Below, piece after piece: positions 12,000 through 23,600 of a stretch of 64,000 bases of DNA. This DNA comes from Corythucha ciliata. Taxonomy: Eukaryota; Arthropoda; Insecta; Hemiptera; Tingidae. The stretch covers positions 17,422,001-17,486,000 of the forward strand of contig CM075941.1 in the NCBI GenBank assembly GCA_038030265.1, read 5' to 3'. The position numbers and the translations under genes are program-made. The notes below the pieces were generated by a model. It had not been told where the DNA came from. It saw nothing but the letters and a program-made list of their open reading frames with translations, and did no database searches. Positions within the stretch are counted from its first letter, which is position 1. Each line of letters opens with the position of its first letter.

Positions 12000-14044
12000 A
12001 GTGCACCGTGCGTACTCTCGATTGTATTTTTCAAGGTCCGTTAAGCAAAGTGACACACACGCATTTACGAGCGACTTTCCCGTCGTTTTTTCTTCCACTT
12101 TTGAAACGAGTGAAAATTTCAGGAAGAAATGGCTGTGTGTGTGAGTGGTGAGGGGGCGTGTGGGGGGGGTGACTTCACGTTTAACCTCGCATAATTCTTT
12201 TTTTATTACCAGTTTTATGTCTCTGTTGATTCACCCTCTCCCCTTCCCCCTGTCCTTCTCCTCCTATTTTTTACACACTTTTTTTTTCTCTCTCGTCATC
12301 CCACATTCTTTTGGTTTGGGTCTCACTCACACTGAGTCACACTCAGATCAAGAGAACTTGCATCTCGACTTTCTATTTTAGAGAGAAAAATTGTGTTTCT
12401 GTCTCTCTCACTCTCAGATTCTCCAATGAGTGCAATAAAACTCGAAACTGTGCACTTTTTGACTCACCGGAGCGGCGTATTTTTTAATGTTGTGGCTGAG
12501 TGAGAAACAAGTCGATGGAATAGGAAGAAAAAAAATCGTAAATTTATCTGTGATTGTCAACTCTGTCATTGTTATTGAACAAAAAAAGGCGATAGTGCGC
12601 TAAACTTTTTTTTTTGGAAAAACTGCAGGGGGACTTAGCGCCGCGGCCGTCAGCTTTTTTTTGAAAGCGATCTCTTGACGTGAAAGTCTTTGAGCCAAGG
12701 GGGTGTACTTGCACTTTTTGACTCCCCTCCCCCCACTCCTCCATCAAAGCCACCGGACGGACTATAATTTTGTAAATGCGTTTTAATCACCGTTTGCCCT
12801 CCCCCTTTCATAATCACTTCCATAGTTTAACCGAGTCATTCTCTTCATCATACACAGTGGTGGTGAAGAAGAGTGAAAGCTCACAAAAAGGTTGATGTGC
12901 TTTAACCCCTTCAAACTATGAGTGCACGGAACCTTTTTTATTATTGTTCGATTTGTTATTTTGTTGAACCGTGAAGGCTACGCTCCCCCCCCCCTCACAC
13001 TTCCACATTCACTTTTTTTAGTTAATAAAAAACGCGCGTTGTTTCGCGGAGTATTGATAAAAATACTTGACATAGAACTTGTGTATTTTTGGAGAAGAGG
13101 TCGTGTGTATCGAAGGAAAGTGCAAGTCAGGGGTACATCACACCACGCACTGACTTTTTTTTTAAAGGAAGGGCTTTTATTCACACCAAAATTCTATTGT
13201 CAGGGAGTGGATTGCCCTGGCGTAAATATAAGCCCTCCCCTCTTCACCTTATCATCACCCTTCGTCATTATTTTCACACAAAAATATCTGTCGGTACACC
13301 CAGTCGATCAGTTTAAGACAAGCAGCCAAGATCAGCACCCCCTTGGTGCTTCGAGACAATGCGACCCATCAAGGTAAAGCTATTCGCGCCTCGGCTTCGG
13401 GAACAGGTTCCACTCTCGCTTTCCTTCATTCCTTTCCTCATTCAATGCTGGAGGATACCTGTTTGCGTACTACTTTTACTTTTTTTCCTATATCTTCAAA
13501 GGGAATGACTAGGTCCTTTGGTTCCTGTTCCAGTGCGCTTATTTTGTTCTGCAAAAAAAAATCTAAGAACCTCCATGTCGCAATCGCATAACAGGTGATC
13601 TGTTTGTGTGCGCCTCTCCGCTTCAATCCTTGAAAAATACCTGTCATTTCCTATAGTAATAAATGGAAAGTAAAGCCTGGGTATGTATACTCATAAAAAT
13701 TGGGATTAATTAATTTTGAAATTTTCGGAAGGTCGCCCTCAACAACCTGAGGGCTTAAGGCACCTTTATTTATTTTTATTTTTTGTAAAAAGAAAGTAAT
13801 GTATGCGTCGAATTGCACCACACCTTGTTTTTGCCCCTCTGGACATCGCTAGAGATGCCGCTTGTTGTTTAGCTAAAAAGGAAAGGAAAATGTCAAGACA
13901 TTTAAGCGCGATCACGAACCCTAAAAAAAAAAACAACTATGCGCGCACACAACTTTTTAAACTGATCAGCTGTGTGGTGGTGCAGGTAAAGGAATTCGAT
14001 TTATGAAAATTGATTACAGCCGGTTTTTTTGTGTGTGTTAACAG
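12000..14044. other. Unique DNA just upstream of the DAAM first coding exon
   Basis: Pyrimidine-rich, non-repetitive DNA. Weak candidates for a start region are a TATA-like AAATATAAG near 13224 and an arthropod initiator-like ATCAGTT near 13311, with a donor-like CAAG/GTAAAG at 13374. A good donor-like CAG/GTAAAG lies at 13985. None can be proved from sequence alone. The last 59 bp (13986-14044) match the size of other DAAM introns. Confidence 0.3.
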
Positions 14045-14125
14045 AACGGTGACTGGTGGTCGGGTTGGACCCTGACGGGTTTGGCCGAACGACTCACAGG
14101 CTCGTTGTTTCCGCAGCGCCCGAAA

Positions 14126-14170
14126 ATGCCGGCCCTACGCGCCAATAAGGGATGGTGCGGTTGTTTACAG
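14126..14170 (+). CDS. DAAM: DAAM exon 1 (first recognisable coding exon)
   Basis: Encodes [15 protein letters not shown] and ends CAG/GTAAGC in phase 0. The KGWCGCLQ segment and the exon 2 continuation [10 protein letters not shown] match the extreme N terminus of short insect DAAM, which supports this ATG. The exon body probably begins at an upstream acceptor: either TTAACAG/AACG (exon from 14045) or GTTTCCGCAG/CGCC (exon from 14117). The frame stays open from 14045 into this ATG, so a longer isoform is possible. Confidence 0.88.
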
Positions 14171-17100
14171 GTAAGCGTTTGTTTTGTTGAAAATGAGAAT
14201 CTCCCCTTTTAGGATAATTCAATCTTCTGGGAAATTCGGGGGTTACGCAATTGAAAAAAAAAACTTCCACAAGGAAGAAAAAGAGAAGATGAAACGTTCC
14301 TAATTTGATTCCTCTCGTGGCAACCTAACCGTAATGGAACACTCCAGGAAGGGAGGCTCCGGTAGAAATATCGTTCGTGTGTCACATTTATCGATCTGAA
14401 GCAAGAAATGAAATTCTATCTTATTTCCTGTCCTTCTCACGAATGTTTTCATCAACACTCCCCCCTCACCACCATACTAAAAACGTATACGAGTTCAGTA
14501 GTTCGGAAACGGGCTCATCGGGTGGGTTAAAGGGGGACGGGGTGACTTCCTCTAAAAAAAAAGAAGAAAAAAAGTTGGACTCATTTCACTAATGAAGAAT
14601 TCAAGTAACGTCTTTAAAAAACCTCTATTCCTAGGGGTCGGACCGCGGTGAAATTGAGTCCGACAGCGCTCGTCGGCTCTTTGCCCCCTAAAAATTGCAA
14701 AGAGAGAGAGAGAAGGAGGAAGGGAATTGTTTCCTGAATTAGCATCGAGCGGAGAAGAAGGAAAGTTATTTTCTTAATTGAAAAGTTCAAGTAGACACGT
14801 CAAACCTTTTGTTATAAAGTAATTCAGAGATAAAGGTGGTTCCGTTATTTGAAATGAAGGCGCCCCCCCCCCCCACCACACTACCAACCCATCACAGGTC
14901 TTGAAAATGGGAGTTTCTTTCGGTAGGTCTTCATAAGTTTGAATTGTTATTCGACAGGTGCAATGAATTAACGATGATTCCGGTTGCTTCCCTTTGCATA
15001 TTAAACTATTCCTTTCATTAGTAGCTCTATATCTCGAGCTATTCTGATGCACTGGGGGCAGGAGTGGGGGTAATTTTTCAAACTCCCGTACTTATATTTT
15101 TATGTATACCTTTTGATGGTGCCCTTGGCGAGAGCTTACGTGCCCTGTGAAGTGAAGACGTTAAGCGTGGGACACTTCACCGTCACAAATCAATTCATCC
15201 TGCCGCGGACCCTCCGGCATCGACGTGGTAGCGGTCGCCATACCACAAAAACCTTTACTTTAATTTTGACCACTAAATCCAGACTTGTATGGTTTAAAAG
15301 AAGTAAAATGAGAATTAGAGCCCAAAAACCTGCCGAATAATTTTCTCCCCCTCCCCGTCGATAAATGGTATTTCTAACCCAAGTAACTGGAAATACAGGG
15401 AATTCTCTCCTATAGAAGAATAGATACGCGTGCAATTTTAAATGTTAACCCTTTTTCCCACAATAGCACTGCGAGCCCTTTTCGGTCCCGGCCAAACTGT
15501 CTCTTGTTGGTTTTCGAGGATTTATCTCGACTCCTGCATCTGTAGCCTATCAAAGGTCCGTGTGCACTTGAAGAAAATCTGCGACTTTTGATAATGCAAA
15601 GTTTCTTCAGATCCTTACGCGGCTAAAATTGTGAAAAAGCCCACGCATTTGACGCTAAAATTAAGAAATAATACACAAATTCATGGTATCTCGTCTAAAC
15701 TTTGCAGCTAAAATCGAGAAAATACGCTCATAAGATGTTTTTTAAAGTTCTTAGGAGTGCCGTTTTTAGGGCAAGACCATGCGGCTAAAAGTTTAGCAGG
15801 AACACTAATTATTTATGGCTAAAAATAAAAAGAAACGGTAAGTGCATACGCTAAAATTGAAACACGAGCTCATTCACACCTTATATTGAGATAAAAACGC
15901 TCATACGCATGATATAAATAAGAATACATGGTCGATAGTTGCAGATAAAATCGAGGTTAAGTAAGTGCTATTCCGCGAGTAAAATTGAGTAAAAGCCACC
16001 CATACCCGCGAAGATCGAAAAAATGCGATAGTTTCCAGCAAAAATAGAGAAAAGTGAAAACGCAAATTCGTTGTTCCTGGAGGCAACTCGACAAGCGCTA
16101 ATTCGCGGTTAAAATTAGGAAAAAATCCATACAAATTCGCGGAATGCGCAAGTTCGCAGACAAATTACCTAGTAATATGCTAAAAATGAGGAAAAGCTCT
16201 GACTTGCTGCTTAAATTGAGAAAAACGCTAACTCACGGCTAAAATGAAAAGAAACTCTAATTCGCAGTTAAACTTGACAGAAACCGCTAATTTTCTGCAA
16301 AAAATTAGAAAAGAGCCCCCGTTCTCAGCAAAATACGCAAAAAAAACGCAGACTCACGGATTCTGGAAGCAGCAAACTCGTGGTTAAAATAGAGAAAAGC
16401 GCTAATTTGCGGGTAAACGTTTTGAAAAGTGCTTCACGGCTTAAATAATCAAAAATCGACGATTCACTGCTGACGCCTGCAATGAAAAAAAACGCTAATT
16501 TGCAGCAAAAATTGAGAAAAAACTCTAATTTGCAGCAAAAACAGAAAAAACGCCAATTCACAGCTGCAATGAAAATAATGACGATTCGGTGCTAAAAATA
16601 TGCAAAATCGTTAACTCACGACGAACATTTAGAAAAGCGCTAATTCACAGCTAAAATTGAAAAAATCGTTAATTCCCCGGTAAAATTGACAAGAAAAGCT
16701 AATTCGCAGCTAAAATGGAAGAAATGTTAACTCACGGCTAAAATTGAGGAAAACGCCAATTCGAGGCTGCTAAGGCAAAACGCTAATTTGCGGCTAATAG
16801 AGAACGCGAATTCATATTTTCTGGAACCAACTTTGTACCTAAGATCTAGAAAAAGGGTTAATTGGCGGTTAAAATGAAGAAGAACGCTATAATACGCAAA
16901 TCAAGTAGACAAAAAGCGCTTATTCCCTGCTAAAGTTGTTAAAAAGTCCTCGTTCATGGCGAAATTTGAAAACGAAAGCAAGCTTACTGCAAGCTTAGCA
17001 AGCCAGCGGCTAAAATTTATAGAACGCTATTTCGTGGACTGAGCATCTTCGCGGCTGAAATGTAGAAAAATGTTAATTCATAGACAAAAATGGAGAAAAA

Positions 17101-17620
17101 TCGCTAATTTGCGGATAAATTTGAGAAAAACGTCAAGTCGTTGCTAAACGAATAAAAATGTTAATTCGCGGTTGCAATGGAAAGAATGCTATTTCACGGC
17201 TAAAATTGCGACAAAACATGAATTTGCGGATTCTTGACTCAACTCCTTGGCTAAAATCGAGAAAAGCGCCAACTCTTGGCTAAACGTTTATAAAATGCGC
17301 GAATTCGCGGCTAGAATTGACGAAAATCTCTGATTCATGCGATATCTTTGATAGAGAAAAATAGCGGTTGCAATGGAAATAATGCTAATTCACGATTAAA
17401 GTGGACAAGAAACCCTCCTGAAAGCGAGAAAATTTCTTCGTTCATGGCTGAAATTTTAAAAAACTTGCTTATTCGCGGCTGAAATTGACAAAACGCTTAC
17501 TCGCGGTCGCGGATCCTTGAGGCTAAAATCGTTAAAATTGCTAACTCACGGCTGAACTATTATAAAAAACGCTAACTTGCCGATAAAATGGAGAAATGTC
17601 GTTAATTCGCGGCTAAAAAG

Positions 17621-17665
<45 letters not shown>

Positions 17666-20600
17666 TTAAATTAAATACAACAACAATTTAGCGGGTTCTT
17701 ATTCGTTAAAAATGACATTTTGCGGAGTCGCTCGTTCAAACACAATGTTGCAGAAAAAAAATTCGAGGGATTGACTCATTAAAAACCCAAATTTGGCGGA
17801 CTGTATGGCTCGTGCAAAAAAGCAATTTTGCGGAATAAAAAACTAACAAATTTCTCGGTCTAGGCTATGTATGAGCCCGACAAGATATAGCTCGCTGGAT
17901 CGTTCCTCCCCAGCAACCGACTCGCCACGATGTACTCTCACTTCCCTCCCCTCATGAAATACTACAGAAATGTCCCTGATGAGACGTCGTTAGTCTCACT
18001 GGTTTACGTAATGTATCCTTTTGAAGAAGATACCATTTCGAGTGATATTGAGCAACAACAAATTAAAAAATAAAATAAAAATCAAGATGAGAATGGAACA
18101 TTTTCCCCGGGCACGTCTTCTTCTTTTCCAATAAAAAAGAAAAAAGGTACTACGTATCTTACGAAAAGAAAAGGAAAAACCGCGGACCTCCCTCCTCCTC
18201 TTCACCACGCCCTTCACAAACCACATTTTCAGCCCATCTCAGAAGGTTTACTTAAACGGAGACGTGACGCGGTGTACAATGAGTCAGAGAAAATGACAAA
18301 AGAAAAACACAAAAGCCAGTTCGAAAGAATAGAAAAAAATAATAATAAAAAAATTGGTGTCAACTTTTTTCTCTTTCTCAATTCTTCAACTTCTGTGTGA
18401 CTGACGCGAGCCCTTTGGGAAAGGACTCGGCCCTAGGAAGTCGATTATTTAAGTTACGTCGAAAATTATTGTGTAATAGTAATTAAGGATGTTTTTTTTT
18501 CTCTTTCTTGTCCGATTGTAGTTACTGTCGTGACTCAGTTTTCAGTCTTGAGTATCTTTGGCTGCGACCACACAAATAGCTTTGAAGTTATAACGATATT
18601 TTCGTGAAGAACGGTGAATCAGAAGACAGCTTTACGCCACTTTTTTTCAATGCAGGCGTTATAAAAAGCGTTACTATCAATATCTCCATGAACCATGAAA
18701 GAAACATTGCCCCCAACATGATTAGAAAGAAAAGGCGCTTCCCTTTCACTGATCCAGCCATCTCAAATCACACAAATCCGGTCGATAAGAAGATTTTTTT
18801 TTGGTTTATTAATTTCACACCCCCTCCCAACAGGAATTCCACAGGTGCCTATTTCCTACTTCGAATTATCCTTCACCTTGGTGACCCCAAGAGAGGACGC
18901 CCACTATGCTTTATATGTATAATTTATTTTCTGTCTCTCTCATTCTCTTTCAGAGGAAATAATAAAAGCGAAAAAAAAAAAATATTAAAAAAATGGTTGG
19001 TGTTTTATTGTCACAGTGCGAGGAATTTCTTCTTTGGAAGGCGCGGCAAGATAATTAGGCCATCATTATATGCGAACCAATTAATTAACCTTGAGAGAGC
19101 GATAATACACAAGATGGACGGGTCTTAAGTGTCTATAAACACAACGAGGAATTTCAATAGAATCGTTGTCCGAAAGGAGGCTGAGTAGCTCTTCCGATCT
19201 CGTGTTTTAAGACCCCATAATGTGCCCGACGCGATTCTTTATTGAACACTCCCTTGTTTGAGTGATTTCAGTATATATATAAAAAGGAAAGAAATATTAA
19301 AGAAAAAACGCGAGTCGACCTGAGTGGGTTAATAAACAACTTTCACTATATGAAATAAAAAAAGAGCCCGACCGTGGCAGTGACCGTCTCTCGTAACGAA
19401 AGAGAATTATAGAAACACGATGAGCTCACTTCTTAGATATCTTACTTTCTACGCCCCCGCAAAGGGCTTATCACCTTTTGTGTATATTGGTTGTGTTACA
19501 GAGACTCTATGCCCCCGGGTGGAATTTCAGACTTTTCAGAGTAGTGAACCTCTGGAATCCCTTACATACACCCCCCCCCCCTACCTTGAAATTGTCACTG
19601 ACTCAGGGAGCACTGCCCCGAAGATAATGGGTGCCCATACAAGAGCGTAGCCAAATTCGGGCAAACATTTTGCAAATAATTTTGCTTTTGAACGTGATTA
19701 AACTTGAAATTGAATGTCTAAGCAGATTAGACAGCCAATTATTATTAAACAAAAAGTTGGTCCAAAAATCATTGAATAGAAACATTAGAGCCGAGTTGCC
19801 GCGCCACTGCTACTTTCGGAGTTGAAAATCTTCATAATTGCACGTTTCGAGCCGATATAACAAGTTTTTGGTATTTAATTTCGCACATTTCTTTTTTTTT
19901 AGCGGGTGTGAAGCCCCCAGTCCAGGGATGAGGGAGCTGCCTCCCATCTGTTTCAGTATCTCGCTACAGTTATAGTACCATATTAGATGCCACATAAAAC
20001 ACCTAACCATAGCAAAGCTCCAAACCACAGCCAAGCCCGGCCCACAGCAAAGCTCCAAACCATTGCAGCAAAGATCCGAACCACATGAAAGCTCCAAACT
20101 ACAGAAAAGCTCCTAACCACGGCAAAAATCCAAGCCAAAGCAATGCTCCAATTAGACAGCAAAGCTCCGCACCACAGTGTAGCTCCAAACCACAGAAAAG
20201 CTCCTAACAACAGCAAAGTTTCAAACCACTGCAAAGCTCCCAACGACACCAAAGCTCCACCCACAGCAAAGCTCCAAACCACAACAAATCTCCAAAACAC
20301 AGCAAAGCTCCAGACCACAATGTAGCTCCAACCACAAAAGCTCCAAACAACAGCGAAGTCCCAACCACAGAAAAACTCCAAGCCACAGCAAGGTTCCAAA
20401 CCAAAGCGAAGCACCAATTACAGCAAAGCTGCAAACATGCAGCAAATCGCAGCATAGCTTCAAACCACAGTAAAACTCCAAACCATAGCAAAACTCCAAA
20501 CTACAACAAAGTCTCCGCAGATGATAACATTTAGAGCAAAATATTTGTGACTTTCCCGTAAAATTGGCTTCCTGCTGAATCTGGCTTAGCGAAATGAGTT

Positions 20601-23600
20601 TCCGACGTGCCAGCAGCAGCACGTACCGCGAGTGTATGCGTAGGGGTGAGTGGACGGACGGATTTATTCATGTTCATGGATGAGTGAGAACGTGATGAAG
20701 AGACTGGGTGCGCGGCTATAATTATAAAGAAAAAGCGCTAACTCATGCATTATTTGCTACGAAAATCGCTAATTCTAGGGTAAAGTTGAGAAAAATTATA
20801 ATTAAAGGCCAACGTACAAGTAAAAAACATCGCAAAAATTGAAAAAATGCGTTAATTCACTGCTATTAAATGTGAAAACATCTCTAATCTCCGGCTAAAA
20901 TCGTGAAAAAGTGCAGATTCACGGCTAAATTGAAAAAAACGCTAATTAGCAAATGGAATTGAGTAAAATGCTAATTCAAGGATGAAATTAAGAACTATAC
21001 CTATCTTATTCACAGAAATTGAATGGCGCTGATTCGCGGCTAAAATTGAGAAAACGCCATTAGCGGATAAAAATTGATAAAAGACGCTAATTTCCGGAAA
21101 AAACAATTGGGAGAAAGCACAAATTTGCGGATGAAATTGAGAAAAGGCGCTACTTCGCGGCTAAATTGCAAAAAAATGGGTGAAGCACGGCTCAATATGA
21201 AGAAATATCGCTAATTCACACCTTACAATTGTAGTAGAAATCGCTAATTTGCGGCTAATACTGAGAAAACCCGCCAAGACATTGCAGAAACAAAATCACC
21301 AAGTCGTGGTCAAAAGTGAAAAAAATCGCAAAAACGCGGCACCTGAGATAAGTTGAGAAGAAGTGCAATTTTGCGGCTCAAATTGATGGGAAAGTGGCAA
21401 AAATCGCCGCTAAAATAGAGGAAATGCTCTCATTCTCTAAAAGTGAGAAAAAGCTGAATTGAGGTAGGAACACATTTTCCAAAATCATGCTGTCATGATA
21501 GCTTGGGTACCGAAACTCATGAAAACATTATCGGTTCAAATAAAATCAGGTCCTATATATTTTTTTAAAATTTTTAAACCCATTGGGTTGCGGGACCCAT
21601 TTGAAATAGACTAGATAGACTGATGACGTAATAACAGCATTCGCATGACGTTCACAATAGCTGCCCACAAATCAAGCAATACGACTTAAGAGAATGGGTC
21701 GGACAAGAAGGGGCAAGACTTGATAACAGCCATAATGGGGTTGGGAGGGGTCACAACCCTTTAGCTACGTCACGAGTCACAGACCGGCCGTTCAAGCTAA
21801 CAAAAAAAATTGGCAAGTTTTATCATTTCGCTATAAATCGAAATCAATCATTTACGCACTAATATTCAACCAGGAGGTTATAATTAGTCATTTTCTTGCG
21901 AAAAAATGTTTCCAGCGATTTTTATTTTTTATGTTACTTCCTAATTCGCGACCGAAATTGTGAAAAATTGCACAGAATAAGTGCAAAGACGCGGATAAAA
22001 TTCTGAAATCGCGGTCTGTTTTATGTCGAAAAATTTACGACAACGCTAATTTGTTTAAAATTCAGATAAACGGCTAAGTCACAGCTAAAATAAAAAAAAA
22101 GTAACTCATGGCCATAAGTTGAAAAATCGCTCATACGCTGCTGAAAGAGGTAAAAATCACAAATATAATTCATGAATTACAAAGTAAAAATCACGAATTC
22201 GCGGTTGCAAGTGAAAAAATCGCTAATTCGTGGATATCGCTAATTCGTGGATATAATGGAGAAAAAACTGTCATTTCGGCTGAAATTGAGGAAAAGTTCT
22301 ATTTAACGGCTCAAAACTGAGAAAAAGGATTCGGCACTGAACCCTGATTAGTGTTGGTCCACAATTACGTTCCAGATCCGTGAAATTTAGTTTTAGAAAG
22401 AGCCAAACCAGCAAAATGCTTCTTATAAGGCGCCAATAAAGGTGAAATTAGGTTATCGATTAAGCCAAAACCGCGAAATCGGGTTCTGTGAGTGTCAAAT
22501 ACCGATGTGAAATTTTGAAGTGGCTAACCAGCCGAATGGTTGCTTTGGAAGAGTCAGCCCCACGAATTTCGCTTTTTACGGAGTCATTCCTGTGAACTTG
22601 CAGCTTTTCGAGTGAGCGTAACCCATGAAATTGTATTCTGTAAGCAGTAATTCACAAAATTCGAATATACATATAAATATAAAGGGCCTAACCCACTTGA
22701 TTTCTGAAAGGGCCATATATGCGAACTTATCTCTGCAATTCGGGCCCAATCCTGATGCCTCTCATCAGCAGTCTCATCGCTCCCGAGGTCCCTGCTGGTC
22801 CCCTTGGGGCGAGGATTTTTCCTATATGTATAAACGTGAGTTTTATGGTTGCTATGCCAGTGACTCTCCTGTGCATAGTTTGAGTCATCCAATTTTCCGT
22901 TAATTGGTCCTTGTAACAATTACTGTCTTCCATCAATCATTTTCTTCTTTCAATTCATGAAATCGTATAATTTTTCCATGTCCGACTGACCATATAAACA
23001 GTTTAAAATTCCTTATATCAGCACTTCGTTAGTTGATATCCTTGACCTCTTCACTTGAGTCTCTACCGTACAAGGAATGAGACCTGCATTTTGTCTTGTA
23101 ACAGAAAGGGGAAATCCTTCAGGAGCAGTAAAATTGATGGCTTTGAGGCAGTCAAACCTTTATAAAAAAAAAATGATTGCTCGTGGGTATTGGAAAAAGT
23201 CCTGGGACTTTTGTTTTTTTTAGGTCTACTCTCCCCCGGTGTTTAACTAAAAAGTGACTGTCGATCACCTCAGAATTCGTTTTAAAATATATCAAGCTCC
23301 TCTGACACGAGACTTTCACTCTTAACATTTTGAAAAATTGAGGGGCTCCTAGTTATGACGCTACATTATCTGATTATTATGCATTGTAGCGATTTGGGTG
23401 GTTTTCGAATGCTGAACAGGAAGAGGGAGGGGGGAGGGTTGAAAAATTGTCGCTTGAAATCTGGAAAGAAGCCCCTTTCTGCATGGTAAAAGTGTGCCTT
23501 ACAAGTTTCTTCGAAGAGTTGCAATTAATAGAAAGGTGTGTGCGAGAAGAGGTTTGTCTAGGCTTTTTTGGGAGCATCGTGACTCTCCTCCTAAGGCCTT

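Noticed and set aside
13221..13375. Promoter and first exon of DAAM (AAATATAAG, ATCAGTT, donor at 13374)
   Set aside because: Each motif is weak and common; without transcript starts the assignment would be guesswork, so it is only mentioned in the region entry.
18604..19128. 174-codon plus-strand ORF in DAAM intron 1
   Set aside because: Low-complexity, AT-biased peptide with no known motif; within a large intron, no splice pair in phase with DAAM exons. Best explained as a chance ORF.
19810..20622. Overlapping minus-strand ORFs of 95-144 codons with W/F/V/C periodicity
   Set aside because: All are translations of the 18-bp minisatellite in different frames.
22584..22936. Overlapping ORFs of 92-111 codons on both strands in intron 1
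   Set aside because: No recognised motif in either strand; partly over family B units.
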